Below are positions 11,042 to 23,200 of a stretch of DNA of 64,000 nt, piece by piece. The notes under the pieces were generated by a model. That model made no database searches. It saw nothing but the letters and a program-made list of their open reading frames with translations, and had not been told where the DNA came from. Source of the stretch: Leptodactylus fallax (lineage: Eukaryota; Chordata; Amphibia; Anura; Leptodactylidae); NCBI GenBank assembly GCA_947044405.1, contig CAMRHE010000054.1, forward strand, positions 3,534,001-3,598,000, in the 5' to 3' direction. Positions within the stretch are counted from its first letter, which is position 1; every line of letters starts with the position of its first letter. The translations under genes and the position numbers were made by a program.

Positions 11042-11262
11042 CATACCTTCTGAGACCCTTGGCCTTTCACCCTAAGGACCCTTAGTCTCTTTCCCACCTC
11101 CCACGTTCCATTACTTATTGTGTTATTAGTTAACCGCTGTATGTAATACACCAGCTCATCTGATCGTTTGGTTAATGATTGTTTTGTCATGCACATTGTC
11201 TTTAACTATGTATACTCATTGGCGTTATTTGAAAATCCAATAAAATGTTAATAATAAAAAAA

Positions 11263-11276
11263 AAAAAAAATGTTAG
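11263..11276. repeat. L1 target-site duplication (right)
   Basis: Exact copy of 6214-6227 following the poly-A tail. Confidence 0.8.
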
Positions 11277-12180
11277 GTATCCACAGATCCAAAATTGCCA
11301 ATACTATTAATAAGAGATATTTATGACATATGGTGAACGATGTAGTAGAAAAAAAAAATCAAAATTCCTGAATTGCCATTTTTTTTTGTAGATTTGCTTC
11401 CCCCAAAAAAAATTAAATAAAAAGTTACCAAAACATCATACATTCCCCCAATAAAAGTTTACCCAGCAACAAAATATCCTGTACACAGATCTGTACATGG
11501 AAATGAAAAATGAAAAGTTTTGGGTGGAGCTGTGAGGCTGCCATATAGCTATCATGTCTCCACAGTCATTAACCCTTCTGAAGTCTTGGACAAACCTGAC
11601 CGTGGCACCATTTTCCCCACAGCATATGGGTGCTGCCATTTTAAGGAAGGTCGCCATCCCCTGGAAAGAGATCTGCGGCAGCGATCTGTCACCATGACAG
11701 CCAGGAGCCTATTGAAGGTTCCCAGGCTCGTCACTACAATGCTTCTATTACAGGCTGTGCTAGGTAGCCTGTAGTAGAAGAACAGTATAACGATATTACA
11801 ATACAATGCAATACATTAGCATTGCAGTGTATTGTATTATTGACCAGAGCCACTGGGGTTTAACACCACTAGAGGGTCTAAAATAAAAAAAAAAATAAAA
11901 ATAAAAGTTTAAAATCACCCCCCCCCCCCTTTACCGAGATCAGATACGAAAATAAATAAACAGTGTAAAACACATAGATTAGGTATCCCTGCCTCTGAAA
12001 AGGCTATTTTTCTACCTAGAAAAATGTGAACACAAAACAATCAACACATCAGACATTCCCCAAAATGGCATAAATAAAATGTACATGTGGCCCCACAAAA
12101 AATGACGCCATATGCAGACTTGTATACAGAAATATGAAAAGAAGTTACGGGTATCAAAATATCAAGAAATTTATTTATTC
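11277..12180 (+). repeat. Family R dispersed repeat, right part
   Basis: Non-coding. It shares the segments AGGAGCCTATTGAAGG, TATTACAGGCTGT, a TGCAATACATTAG...TGCAGTGTATT inverted motif, and ATTAGGTATCCCTGC with copies at 56510-57330 and, in reverse, at 35760-36150. It is common-looking and AT-rich with C/G homopolymers. I recognise no protein and cannot name the family. Confidence 0.45.
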
Positions 12181-13016
12181 TTAGTCATCTTTCAACAGCA
12201 CACAAATGGGTTATTAACCCCCTGGGTACAATTAGAAGAGACAGGTTAAAAAGCAGTAATTAATATCAATTAATTAACCATAGACCGCCTATACAAGGCT
12301 GCAGCGACCACAGCACAATTATATATTATATATTTTATTGTCTCTTCAGGTACATAGGAAGAATACCGGTTGGACTCTCCTGAGTCCTTTTCATTTCCTT
12401 TTTTAATTTTCATTTTGTATAAAACCTATTTATGTATTCTGGGCTGTATACCATGAATTATCTGGTTCTTTGTCCCGAGGACCTTACACACTCTTTTATG
12501 GGGTTTATATGTTAGTGTATGGCTATGGACTGTTATTTGGTAACACCCCATACTGACATTGATGACATCTATGTGGATCATCTTGGCATCTCCTGTATGC
12601 ATCTACTTGGTTTGTTCCAGGCTGTATACAGGGATGGGTCCCTGACTGAAGGTGCACATGGATAGTGCTGGGCCTTGATCCGGGTTATATACAGGGCTGG
12701 GCCACTGTCTATCTCCCGAATGTGTACAAAAGAGACGCCAGCACTCGGTCTTCCCTTGGTCTTCATCCAGACTTACGTACTGCACACCTTTCTGATATTA
12801 ACTGCTGTTAATCCTGTTAAATTGAGTTACTTTCTGTCTCTTCTCCCAATCTTGCATTACCTAAACTGGGCACTTGTGCCAGTTTAGGTAAACTGCCTTA
12901 TATGCAGACTTACCTAATGAATACACCACTAATATTAACTGCTGTTTTTCCTCAGCTAAGCTGTGTTACTTTCTGCCTCTGCTCAAAACTGTTTTGTATT
13001 TATTTTCCTCTGCTCT
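12181..13016. other. Non-coding stretch, no gene seen
   Basis: AT-rich sequence with no recognisable gene or transposon. The only structure found is a hairpin at 12858-12890: arms TACCTAAACTGG and CCAGTTTAGGTA, extended by CAC/GTG across one unpaired base. Confidence 0.4.
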
Positions 13017-13020
13017 TTAA

Positions 13021-13639
13021 CCACTTCCAGACCGCCCATTGGGTTTTTACGTTCGGAAGGTGGTTGTCTTGTTCTGCAAGGACGTACCGATACATCCAAG
13101 CAGAACTCAGCAGCTGCTTTACCTTCCCTGCCTTCCCGATTGCTGTGTATACCTTGGTGTATGACCCCGGTGGTCATGTGATCCGCCGGGATCAGCGTCT
13201 ATTAGAGCTGCTGGGTCCTACAGGACCCATATCAGCTCTATAAGCTATATAGTAACGGACAGGAGGCTGTATTCCTCCTGCAACTGGGGATAAATGTACC
13301 AGCCCCTGTTGCAGGGGAAATCATCCTCCTCCATAAAAAAATCAGTGATCACATGTCCCCAAAGGTCTATTATGACCTTATGGGAACACAATGTAAAAAA
13401 AAAAAAAAAAAAAATGAAATGAAATAATTAAAAAAATACATCAAATAAATATAATAATAATAAAAAATAAAGCCCTATATATCCTATATATCACCGAAAA
13501 AAAAGAGGCAGAAATTAGTTGAATAAGGCATATGATAAAAATGTTACAGCCCTCAAAACCACACATACAAAAAAAACCCGAAAATGTGTCTGGTCCTGGT
13601 AATGTGTCTGGTCCAGAAATTGGCCCGGTACTGAAGTGG
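13021..13639 (+). mobile_element. TTAA-flanked MITE (piggyBac-like), copy 1
   Basis: Flanked by TTAA at 13017-13020 and 13640-13643. It starts CCACTTCCAGACCG and ends TACTGAAGTGG, an imperfect terminal inverted repeat. TTAA targets with short repeats beginning CC are typical of piggyBac-type elements. It has no coding capacity, a poly-A-rich middle and a GGGTCCTACAGGACCC hairpin. Copy 2 lies inverted at 29087-29756. Confidence 0.7.
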
Positions 13640-13679
13640 TTAAGGTTAATGAGTGTATAACCCCTGTGATCCAGCAGCA

Positions 13680-13935
13680 GGACCTCTGCTCTGCTAGTGT
13701 TAGCTGCTTTGCTCACTGGTGTCAGGTATTATAGAGCATAACCTGTGTCTTCATATATTATATCCTCTATCATGCAGGTGATTTCACCTGTTTTATTTGG
13801 TCACCTCTGGTCTCAAGTATTATAGAGCATGAAAGCTGTGCTATCATGCAGCATGTCTTATGCTCTACTTGTTTAGCTGCTGTGCACTTTGCTTACCTCT
13901 GGTATTAGGACATATAACCTGTGTGTTCATATATA
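13680..13935 (+). repeat. Degenerate tandem array, left segment
   Basis: Diverged repeats of a motif with TATTATAGAGCAT, ATAACCTGTG and CAGGTGATNTCTGCTGTGAT, with periods of roughly 90-120 bp. Interrupted at 13936 by a Tc1 element, it resumes at 15569. Confidence 0.55.
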
Positions 13936-15568
<1,633 letters not shown>

Positions 15569-16150
15569 TATGTCATACATTTAACAGGTGATATTTCTAC
15601 TGTTTCTCTGAGTATCACAGATGTAGTTCTCAGGTGATACCTGCTGTGATCAGATTATCTTTGGTATTAGGCATTATGAAGCATATAACCTTATAATGTA
15701 CTGATATCTGCTGTTCCCTGGTTACTTCAGGTGATAATTTCTGTGATCAAATTATTTGTGGTCATGCATATTGCCCTATATATTTGCAGGCAATAACTGC
15801 TGCGATACCCCCTCTGTTACCAGGAACTATAACCTGCGTGACCATTATTTCATATACTCTGCTGATGCGATCTGCTGTGATCCATCTATAGTATCAGATA
15901 TTATAGAGTATACACCCTGTATGATCATGTATTATATGATATACTCAGCTGATATCTGCTCTGATTACTTCTGGTCTTGGGCATTATTGAACATATAATC
16001 TGTGTGTTCATATATGTCATATTTTGCAGGTGATATCTGCTGTAGCTGGTTATCTCCATTTTAAGGTGATATCTGCTGTGATGTGTGCGCGCTGGTCAGG
16101 TATTCTACAGCATATTATCTATATTTGTCACGTATATTGCGCTGTATACA
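15569..16150 (+). repeat. Degenerate tandem array, right segment
   Basis: Continues the 13680-13935 array: GGTGATATCTGCTGT-type units recur near 15640, 15690, 15735, 15950, 16030 and 16065, with ATAACCT/GTTCATATAT blocks between them. There is no coding potential. Unit length varies and similarity is partial. Confidence 0.55.
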
Positions 16151-17540
16151 CTGACAAGCAAAAGGGTAACAATGTTTTTGAACTTCTGACTTTCAGCCTC
16201 CATATCTCACCATCCTCTACAGCTTCAAAAGTGAGACTACCATCATTTTATAGACAATTATCTTTGCTATTTCATACATAAATTAGACTTGCAACTATTT
16301 AGCATATGATTAGTTAAGCAGCTTCGTGTCAGTAGTAGAGACCTAAATAAAACTTTTTGGTATCAACTTCACTCACCATGTTTGGAGAAAGAATGGCTGT
16401 AACTCAAGGGCATTTGTGGAGGATATCATAAGGTGGTGAAATATACCATTGTGGCCACACATTTTGGAACTTGGGGGGGGGGGGGGGTCTTTTTTTTTCC
16501 TCCAGTAGGAGGAAGTTTGGGCATTTATTATTTTTAGACTCTAAGGGACTTGAGCATAAGGAGGTCTGATCAATCACACTATGCACTACAATACAACTTT
16601 AATGCATATATATGCTTTATATTATAAAATCTGTTCACCTCTATTACACAGCCTTCTATAGGATCCCAACTGTCATATCGTCTAATCACACAGCCTTGAT
16701 GACATTGCAATGTCTTAGTTGCAATTTAGCGGACGATACCGCAACAAGTACCACCTTAGCAACTACATAACGTAATAGGATGTCAGGGGTTTTCTCGGCT
16801 TTTGATGTTGGATAGGTCATCAATAACAGATGTAGGGAGGGGATTTCTGGTGCTCAGCGCTGGTTTTAGACAAAGTGGGTCCATGGGCAAGTTTACAAGT
16901 GTGGCCCTAAGTTCTAAGACCTACCCAGTGGCTGAACTGCCGCCATAGCAGCTGCTATGGAGCCTGGTAGGCCCCTGCTGTTTTTTTTTTTTTTTTTCTA
17001 AATAGACCATTAACTGCTGGAGTTACTCTAAGCAGGCAACAGGTTCTATTTACTTACCGATTGCCCACCCCTACTTCTCCTTCAGGGGGCCCCTTGCATC
17101 CCATATCATGTTACTGAACAGTGTCAGGACTTCACGGACAGGGACGTGCTATGGAATGCACAAGAATCGGTAAGTATGGCCGCAGTCACAAGATCCGCCT
17201 TGCGAGGTTTTCCTGGCAGTTTCACTGAAACTGCCATTATACTCTGGGGTCTTTTCTGACCCTAGTATAATGTACAGCAGCCCTGCATGGAGAAATTTTC
17301 TCTCCGCCAATTTCAAGAGCATCTTTCCCGTCCTCTGGTACCTGCTGTTTTATATACCAGTGGAAAGCTGATGGTGAATTCAGCCCATGTCTCTGCATAA
17401 CCTCTAAAGCAGTAGGCCAGCTTCCCCGGTGGACCTGACTAACAGAGAGGCCAGAGCAGATGTGAACCTAAGAGTTTTTAATTAATTAAAATTACAGTAT
17501 TTATCTGGCCTTCATTATTTACATATATAGCAAGAATCTT
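16151..17540. other. Intergenic, mostly unassigned; hAT-like fragment near 16858-17000
   Basis: No gene. A stretch starting CAGCGCTGGTTTTAGAC and containing GCTGCTATGGAGCCTGGTAGGCCCC resembles hAT-type MITE ends with purine/GGGCC-rich interiors seen elsewhere in the window. A G13/T9 homopolymer lies near 16475-16498. Confidence 0.35.
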
Positions 17541-18010
17541 AGGAAATATAGGGCCCCTTAAGCATTCCGCAGGACAGTCCTGGATTCCGCAAATGAGTTG
17601 ACAGCTCCTGCTTCACCACTTTGTCCCCTGCGTGCTCTGGCCCCAGTAGCTGTAGGTGCGATGTGATGACGTCACTCACATTACACCTACAACTCCCTGA
17701 ACACTCCAGGAGAAAAAAAATAAAAAATCTGAGAGCAGCAGGGGAGCAAGGAGAGGGGAGTATCAGTGTTTTTATTATGTTAAACTTTGGGGGGAAGATA
17801 GAGAGGAGGGGGCACTTTAAACTGGGGGCAGCTTGAAGGTGACATTAAACCGTGGGAGTAGCTGGAGGGGGACGTGTCTGCCTCTAGTTGCCCCCAGTTT
17901 AATGTCACCCTCCAGCTGCCCCAGTTTAATGTCCCCCTCTAGTTTCCCCCAGGTTAAACTGGGGCACCAGAAGAGATACTTCATACTGTGGAGCAATTGG
18001 AAGGGAACAT
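17540..18010 (-). repeat. Repeat related to the hAT element of intron 3 (opposite orientation)
   Basis: Contains the CCCCAGTTTAATGTC/CTCCAGCTGCC blocks, a CGATGTGATGACGTCACTC-type segment and AGTATCAGTGTTTTATTATGTTAAAC-like sequence. All of these occur reverse-complemented at 40620-41050. The ends are not resolved, so this may be a truncated copy. Confidence 0.5.
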
Positions 18011-18539
18011 TATAATATGGGAGTCAGCGTACGTAGAAGTGGATGAAGCTAAATTTGCCACAGCGCACAGCACATTGTGTCCCTCTTTCTGTACTTTGAA
18101 AGTTGGGAAGTATGCCCTTAAGTTGTGGGGGCCATAGGCAATTGCCCAGTCATTGTCTGGAAACACAACCACCGCATTCAACAGTCAGGCGAATCTTTAC
18201 TCTCACGAAGGATCGAGTGTCCACAAATGATCTTTACTCGAAAGAATGTTGCCAGAATAACTGCTGTCCTTCTCCTGAGGTCATTTAACAGGCATGGATG
18301 ATATTGACTAAAATGTGTATGACTGCACAGGCAACTATCATTCACCAGACTGACAGTAATGGTGAACAAATTCCATCTGACCAAAAACAAGCAAGTTCAT
18401 ACACAGCTCACCCTTATAGGTCAATATTAAAATTTCAGCCATGATGTATCAATGATCGGAAAACAATGCCTCAGACCAAAAGGCAAACTTGGGTAACTTC
18501 AAATAAATAAAATTCCAGCACCAAATGTAGAATTCCGTT

Positions 18540-19866
18540 ATACATTACAACCTTTAATCTTCATCTAAAACAATCACCAAGAATGTGGTCAGCTGTTCTT
18601 ACACATTTCAGGGCTCCATGCCTCTTGGTCATAGTTAGCACGGAATTTTCCATTTGGTGCTGAAGTTATTTTTTGAAAATATTTCCGTCTGATGTCTATG
18701 GCCACCTTTGGTAACATAACCACAGAGAAAACATGTGATATGTTCATTTGCATTTCATATTTTATCCCCACCCCCATACAACAAAAGGAAAAAAAAATAA
18801 AAAATACAAAAATGCAGTAGGTACCAGCTTTTTTTTTTTTTTAAATATACATCAGGATTAAAATAGTGTGGTAGAACAATTTATGAGGTCTTCTCCAGAC
18901 TTTATAGCACACCTCTTGCAGGATAAGGTCATAGGGTCAGCTACTGGAATAAAAGTTTAAACATAATATCTGCAATATTATGTTTATATATTATATAATC
19001 TGCTGTAATCCACTTTATACTCAGTTATTAAAATAAGCTCAGATTTGCATTAACATTCAAATATGACCCATTCATATATATACAGTTGGTTATAATTCAG
19101 ACAAAAGCAGTATTACAAGCAATAGTTATATATATTACAAAAGATCACAAAACCAGGCCAGCTTTTTGTTTGTACACAACGCACTTATCAGTTGGACATG
19201 CTCTGTTCAGTACTATTAGTAAATCCTGCTGTAGATTCACCCAATCTAAAATCTTAGGGTCATTTTAAATGAATTGGCGGGGGATCCAAGGCAGTATTTG
19301 TCCTAGTATGGACAGAGTCCAAAAGTGGTTGATCTTCACTGTGGAAATAAAATGCTTTTACAAGTCATGGAATGCAGGTCTCCCCCAGGCAACTCCAGCC
19401 CGCTAGGCAAAATGTGCTTGCTTCAGCACAGGGTCTTTCAGCTGACTGCATCTTCATTTGGAAACCAAATACAATTATTTACCAGCATTACGGAGTGGTC
19501 TCGTTTTTATGCGTATAAGGCTCCAGAATTGAACCATACACCCAAAAAAACCAAAACAAAAAAAAAACAAAAAAACTCATTACATACAGCTACTGGTACC
19601 TTACTGTATAGAACAAATAAAACTGTATACATAAAAATTTTAAGTTGATTTCACAGTAACTTGATACAATGTTAACCAAATACATTGTTAGTCATAAAAA
19701 TATTTTACTATTTACATGTACACTGTATAAATGTTAATAGTATTCATTTTTGATGATGGCACTGCATAAAATGATATTGCCCTATTTTTTTGCGCAGCAT
19801 CTCTTGGTCACCATACCAACAAAATAGTGCTCAACTGACAGTACACATTATGGGCTATACATCACG
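18540..19866 (-). other. GCLC: Probable GCLC 3' UTR
   Basis: AT-rich sequence downstream of the stop, with no recognisable transposon or second gene. There is no AATAAA on the minus strand within 1.3 kb. An ATTAAA (complement of 18552-18557) is a plausible polyadenylation signal at a distance suitable for a vertebrate GCLC 3' UTR. An AATAAA further on (about 17771) lies inside a repeat. The boundary is inferred. Confidence 0.4.
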
Positions 19867-20072
19867 TCATAGAACGACATTTTTGTTCCCACTTTGCTTT
19901 ATTCTGGTTGAAAACCCTAGCAGCTCCGGACAGCTAGCCTGTTCATTAGCTATGCGATTGCATTTCACCAGCAAGTCGTAATTGATCTGGTTAGTGATCA
20001 CACTGTCTTGCTTGTAGTCTGGATGATTTGACACAAATTCTCTCATCCATCGGGCAACTGTCATCAGTTCTC
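19867..20072 (-). CDS. GCLC: GCLC exon 16 (residues 569-636, stop)
   Basis: It follows [28 protein letters not shown], then [19 protein letters not shown], and ends GNKNVVL-TGA (19869-19867). The final residues differ from the mammalian tail, as expected for this variable end. Confidence 0.95.
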
Positions 20073-20236
20073 CTACAAAACATACAGAATTTTTTTTTTT
20101 TTTTTACCAGAGAACGCATCAAGCTTGTGAACAAGTCTCAATATATGCACTAAAAATCAGCTTAAAATCAAATTTAGTTGAACATGGAATTTGTAGTCTT
20201 TTGCTGAAGTCTCAGGATTTTTGATCTTTTATAGGG

Positions 20237-20271
<35 letters not shown>

Positions 20272-23200
20272 TTGCTGATTGGCAGGGGGTCCTTTCACTG
20301 AAACCCTCCCACTCCTGATAATGATGGGTGTTTTACATTCATGTAATGTGTAGCCGTGGGGCACAGCTGCTCCATTAATTGAAGCACACCACTGAAACGA
20401 ATGGAGCAGCTGTGCGCCTGCATCCATCACTGCTACATGCATAACAGGTAAAACAGCCCTGTTCTCAGGATCTTTGAGGGTCTCAGCAGTTGAACTCCAC
20501 CAATCTGCAATATCGTCGCTATCTTATGGATAGAGGATAAATATTTTTCATGACAAACCCTTTTCAAAATGGCAATAGAGATACATAATTGCAGGGAAGA
20601 CCAGTGTCAACATATTTGCATGATCATATGCCTGAGTGACGTTTCTAGTTTCCTGAGGTATTTCCGATGCACCGTTCCGAAAATTATAGAGCAGGTCCTA
20701 TCTTGCCCCGTAACACTGATATATAAACCATATAAAAACAAAAATACAGCGCCAATAGCATGATACTGTATAGTATAAAGAACAAATAGAATAACCAGTG
20801 TATGCACCCCATATAGGATTGAAACCGTTTGAAATCCTATTTGGTGGGGAGGGACCAGAGATAGATGGGTGCTAGGAGACATACTGAGGAGAACCCATAC
20901 GCCAGAAGTCATCAAACCACCATAATAATAGGAGAAGAAACTCCAAGGTGGCAGACAGCGCTGGTCCTATCAAGGAATATTTATTCATGGTAGAACACCA
21001 CGTTTCGGGGGGGGGGGGGGGATCTCTGTCATTACACGGGTAGCAATCCACAAAACAGGCAGTGCCACAAGGTCAAGTGAAAGGTCACAGTTTATAGGCA
21101 GGGGTGTAACTACCGGGGTAGCAGCTGCCACAGGGCCCAGGACATTCAGGGGCCCTGCAGGCCCCCGATGCTTTTTAATTTAAATAGGCCATTACCTGCT
21201 GGAGTAACCCCAGCAGGTAATGGGCCCTATTTACTTAATCCCCGCTCCTGCCCATGGCCGCCTGCACTTCCCATTCTGCAGAAGTGGAGGTGGCTGAGCA
21301 GGGATCGGTAATGAGGCCATGGGCCACGAACCCAACAAACACTGCTATCATCATATTCAGGGGTCAAATGTTCGCCTTGGGGCACAGCCATGCCTAGTTA
21401 CGCCACTGTTTATAGACATTAAGATACTTAAAAACATACAGTACAGACCAAAAGTTTGGACACACCTTCTCATGCCAAGAGTTTTCTGTATTTCCATGAC
21501 TATAAAAATTGTAGATTCACACTAAAGGCATCAAAACTATGAATTAACACATGTGGAATTATATACTTAACAAAAAAGTGTGAAACAACTGAAAATATGT
21601 CTTATATTCTAGGTTCTTCAAAGTAGCCACCTTTTGCTTTGATAACTGCTTTGCACACTCTTGGCACTCTCTTGATGAGCTTCAAGAGGTAGTCACCTGA
21701 AATGGTTTTCACTTCACAGGTGTGTCCTGTCAGGTTTAATAAGTGGGATTTCTTGCCTTATAAATGGGGTTGGGACCATCAGTTGTGTTGTTCAGAAGTC
21801 AGGTGGATACACAGCTGATAGTCCTACTGAATGGAGTGTTAGAATTTGTATTATGGCAAGAAAAAAGCAGCTAAGTAAAGAAAAACGAGTGGCCATCATT
21901 ACTTTAAGAAATGAAGGTCAGTCAGTCCGAAAAATTGGGAAAACTTTGAAAGTGTCCCCAAGTGCAGTGGCCAAAACCATCAAGCGCTACAAAGAAACTG
22001 GCTCACATGAGGACCGCCACAGGAAAGGAAGACCAAGAGTCGCCTCTGCTGCGGAGGATAAGTTCATCCGAGTCACCAGCCTCAGAAATCGCAGGTTAAC
22101 AGCAGCTCAGATTAGAGACCAGGTCAATGCCACACAGAGTTCTAGCAGCAGACACATCTCTACAACAACTGTTAAGAGGAGACTGTGTGCAGCAGGCCTT
22201 CATGGTAAAATAGCTGCTAGGAAACCACTGCTAAGGACAGGCAACAAGCAGAAGAGACTTGTTTGGGCTAAAGAACACAAGGAATGGACATTAGACCTGT
22301 GGAAATCTGTGCTTTGGTCTGATGAGTCCAAATTTGAGATCTTTGGTTCCAACCACCGTGTCTTTGTGCGACGCAGAAAAGGTTAACGAATGGACTCTAC
22401 ATGCCTGGTACCCACCATGAAGCATGGAGGAGGAGGTGTGATGGTGTGGGGGTGCTTTGCTGGTGACACTGTTGGGGATTTATTCAAAATTGAAGGAATA
22501 CTGAACCAGCATGGTTACCACAGCATCTTGCAGCGGCATGCTATTCCATCCGGTTTGCGTTTAGTTGGACCATCATTTATTTTTCAACAGGACAATGACC
22601 CCAAACACACCTCCAGACTGTGTAAGGGCTATTTGACCAAGTAGGAGAGTGATGGGGTGCTACGCCAGATGACCTGGCCTCCAGAGTCACCAGACCTGAA
22701 CCCAATGGAGATGGTTTGGGGTGAGCTGGACCACAGAGTGAAGGCAAAAGGGCCAACAAGTGCTGAGCATCTCTGGGAACTCCTTCAAGACTGTTGGAAG
22801 ACCATTTCAGGTGACTACCTCTTGAAGCTCATCAAGAGAATGCCAAGAGTGTGCAAAGCAGTAATCAAAGCAAAAGGTGGCTACTTTGAAGAACCTAGAA
22901 TATAAGACCTATTTTCAGTTGTTTCACACTTTTTTGTTAGGTATATAATGCCACATGTGTTAATTCATAGTTTTGATGCCTTCAGTGTGAATCTACAATT
23001 TTTATAGTCATGAAAATTCAGAAAACTCTTGAAATGAGAAGGTGTGTCCAAACTTTTGGTCTGTACTGTACATAGACAAAAGGTAAGGGGATGTAAAGGT
23101 CCATATAACATACATAATCATGTGTCTGAACAAAAACCACTATTATAGTCACAAATATATAGATAGAGAAATTGTATACGGACAGTGGTGTGTGGATAGG

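Larger units (their letters stand above)
6228..11262 (+). mobile_element. L1-clade LINE, both ends present, internally deleted
   Basis: The element starts with a G run and a GC-rich 5' UTR of about 840 bp, then ORF1, ORF2, AATAAA (11239-11244) and a poly-A tail. A 14-bp target duplication flanks it. The C-terminal half of ORF1 and the N-terminal part of the ORF2 endonuclease are missing at one junction near 7595-7620, so it is about 5.0 kb rather than the 6 kb or more expected. ORF2 has frameshifts near 8640, 9350 and 10900 and a stop at 10146. It would need proteins in trans to move. Confidence 0.9.

Noticed and set aside
17771..17776. AATAAA (minus strand) as the GCLC polyadenylation signal
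   Set aside because: It is 2.1 kb past the stop and inside a repeat shared with intron 3; the ATTAAA near 18552 is a better, though unproven, candidate.
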